Shown here: positions 63,555-64,000 of the stretch, piece by piece
Numbering within the stretch: position 1 is the first letter of the stretch
How the letters are laid out: every line of letters starts with the position of its first letter
Source: Rubrobacter aplysinae
GTDB lineage: Bacteria > Actinomycetota > Rubrobacteria > Rubrobacterales > Rubrobacteraceae
Assembly (NCBI RefSeq): GCF_001029505.1
Contig: NZ_LEKH01000001.1
Location: 248,001-312,000 of the forward strand
Direction: 5' to 3'
DNA: 64,000 nt
Program-made: the position numbers and the translations under genes
Notes under the pieces: model-generated
Databases searched by the model: none
Told to the model about the DNA's origin: nothing
What the model saw: the letters and a program-made list of their open reading frames with translations, nothing else

Positions 63555-64000
63555 TTGATCGCTCTGCTTGAGAGGTTCTGGAAGGGCATTGGCACCGTAG
63601 TCTCGGGTGACTGGAGGCATCCAGATCGCCGTCCATTGTGGGCCTTTGCCTCGGAGCGTACCAAGGGGGTTGAGATCAGGGCTCTCGGAGAAGCCCGACG
63701 CTCTGGCCACGAGCGTATCGGCACCGAGCACTTGCTGGTAGCAATACTCGCCGAAGAGGTGGGAGAGGCTGCCATGAGCCTCCGGCGGCGTAACGTTTCT
63801 CTACCAGAGGTACGTTCACTCGTAGAGTTGCTCAATGGAACAAAACCAGTCGAACCGAAGCGGTCGAAGTGGCTCAATACACCACAGCACACGGCCGCCA
63901 TGTTTGCAGCCGATGGACGCAGCCGCCAGCTTGGATATACGGACATTGAGCCCGAGCATGTATTGTACGGAATCCTCCTGGATGAGGATGCTGTGGCAAC
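63555..64000 (+). CDS. Clp N-terminal domain protein (partial)
   Basis: An open frame from TTG 63555 continues off the window. After about 40 basic residues it shows a Clp N repeat with GHERIGTEHLLVAILAEE, then LGYTDIEPEHVLYGILLDED, the two halves of the Clp repeat domain that binds adaptors or substrates in ClpC. Whether an AAA+ part follows cannot be seen. The N-terminal extension is unusual for ClpC, so a stand-alone Clp N protein is possible. Confidence 0.75.
   Translation, partial: MIALLERFWKGIGTVVSGDWRHPDRRPLWAFASERTKGVEIRALGEARRSGHERIGTEHLLVAILAEEVGEAAMSLRRRNVSLPEVRSLVELLNGTKPVEPKRSKWLNTPQHTAAMFAADGRSRQLGYTDIEPEHVLYGILLDEDAVA

Overview
The window is high-GC bacterial DNA with dense, short-spaced genes, many GTG and TTG starts and only a few AT-rich patches. 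Gene content and order suggest a deep-branching actinobacterium, most likely Rubrobacter or a relative. The evidence is class E-type sortases, a PPi-type phosphofructokinase signature, a fused HisIE, and the order rplQ-ecfA-ecfA-ecfT-truA-rplM-rpsI. The genus is an inference. I saw no rRNA gene, tRNA gene, CRISPR array, insertion sequence or replication origin.

Region 1 (1-15249) is the end of tuf followed by the S10, spc and alpha ribosomal clusters: rpsJ to rplO, secY, adk, map, infA, rpmJ, rpsM, rpsK, rpsD, rpoA and rplQ. A hairpin with a T-run follows rplQ and overlaps the start of the next gene. Region 2 (15356-25528) holds an ECF transporter module (ecfA1, ecfA2, ecfT), truA, a class E-type sortase, an O-methyltransferase, rplM-rpsI, glmM, a DUF429 protein, hisF and hisIE. 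trpE follows at 25528-27072.

Region 3 (27073-35320) is mixed. It has a probable selenocysteine glutaredoxin (in-frame TGA plus a SECIS-like hairpin) and a frameshifted CorA gene. It also has plsY beside an acyl-CoA reductase/HAD fusion, an MFS transporter, a small membrane protein, a HAD phosphatase and an alpha/beta hydrolase. Region 4 (35242-36500) looks like a scar: pieces of a second alpha/beta hydrolase lie either side of a haloacid dehalogenase-like gene and a truncated TetR gene. Region 5 (36565-45268) has a GH31 glucosidase divergent from a MalK-type ATPase, a Crp/Fnr regulator, a two-component system and an ornithine cyclodeaminase family protein.

Region 6 (45356-53096) is trpG-trpD-trpC, a sortase-like gene lacking its catalytic Cys, trpF-trpB-trpA, then accD-accA. 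accD appears to start at an AUA codon. Region 7 (53144-64000) has an alanine symporter, a sigma-70 factor, an HxlR regulator and two DUF2267 genes, one of them broken. It continues with a 53-residue membrane protein, a PPi-type phosphofructokinase, a phosphatase/fructosamine-kinase pair suited to protein deglycation, an MBL hydrolase, an SDR, an isocitrate/isopropylmalate dehydrogenase family enzyme and the start of a Clp N-domain protein.

Two window-wide patterns stand out. Several genes have a -10-like hexamer 6-10 nt before an ATG, which suggests leaderless transcripts. Short 8-12 bp near-tandem repeats also recur at gene boundaries and in protein tails.
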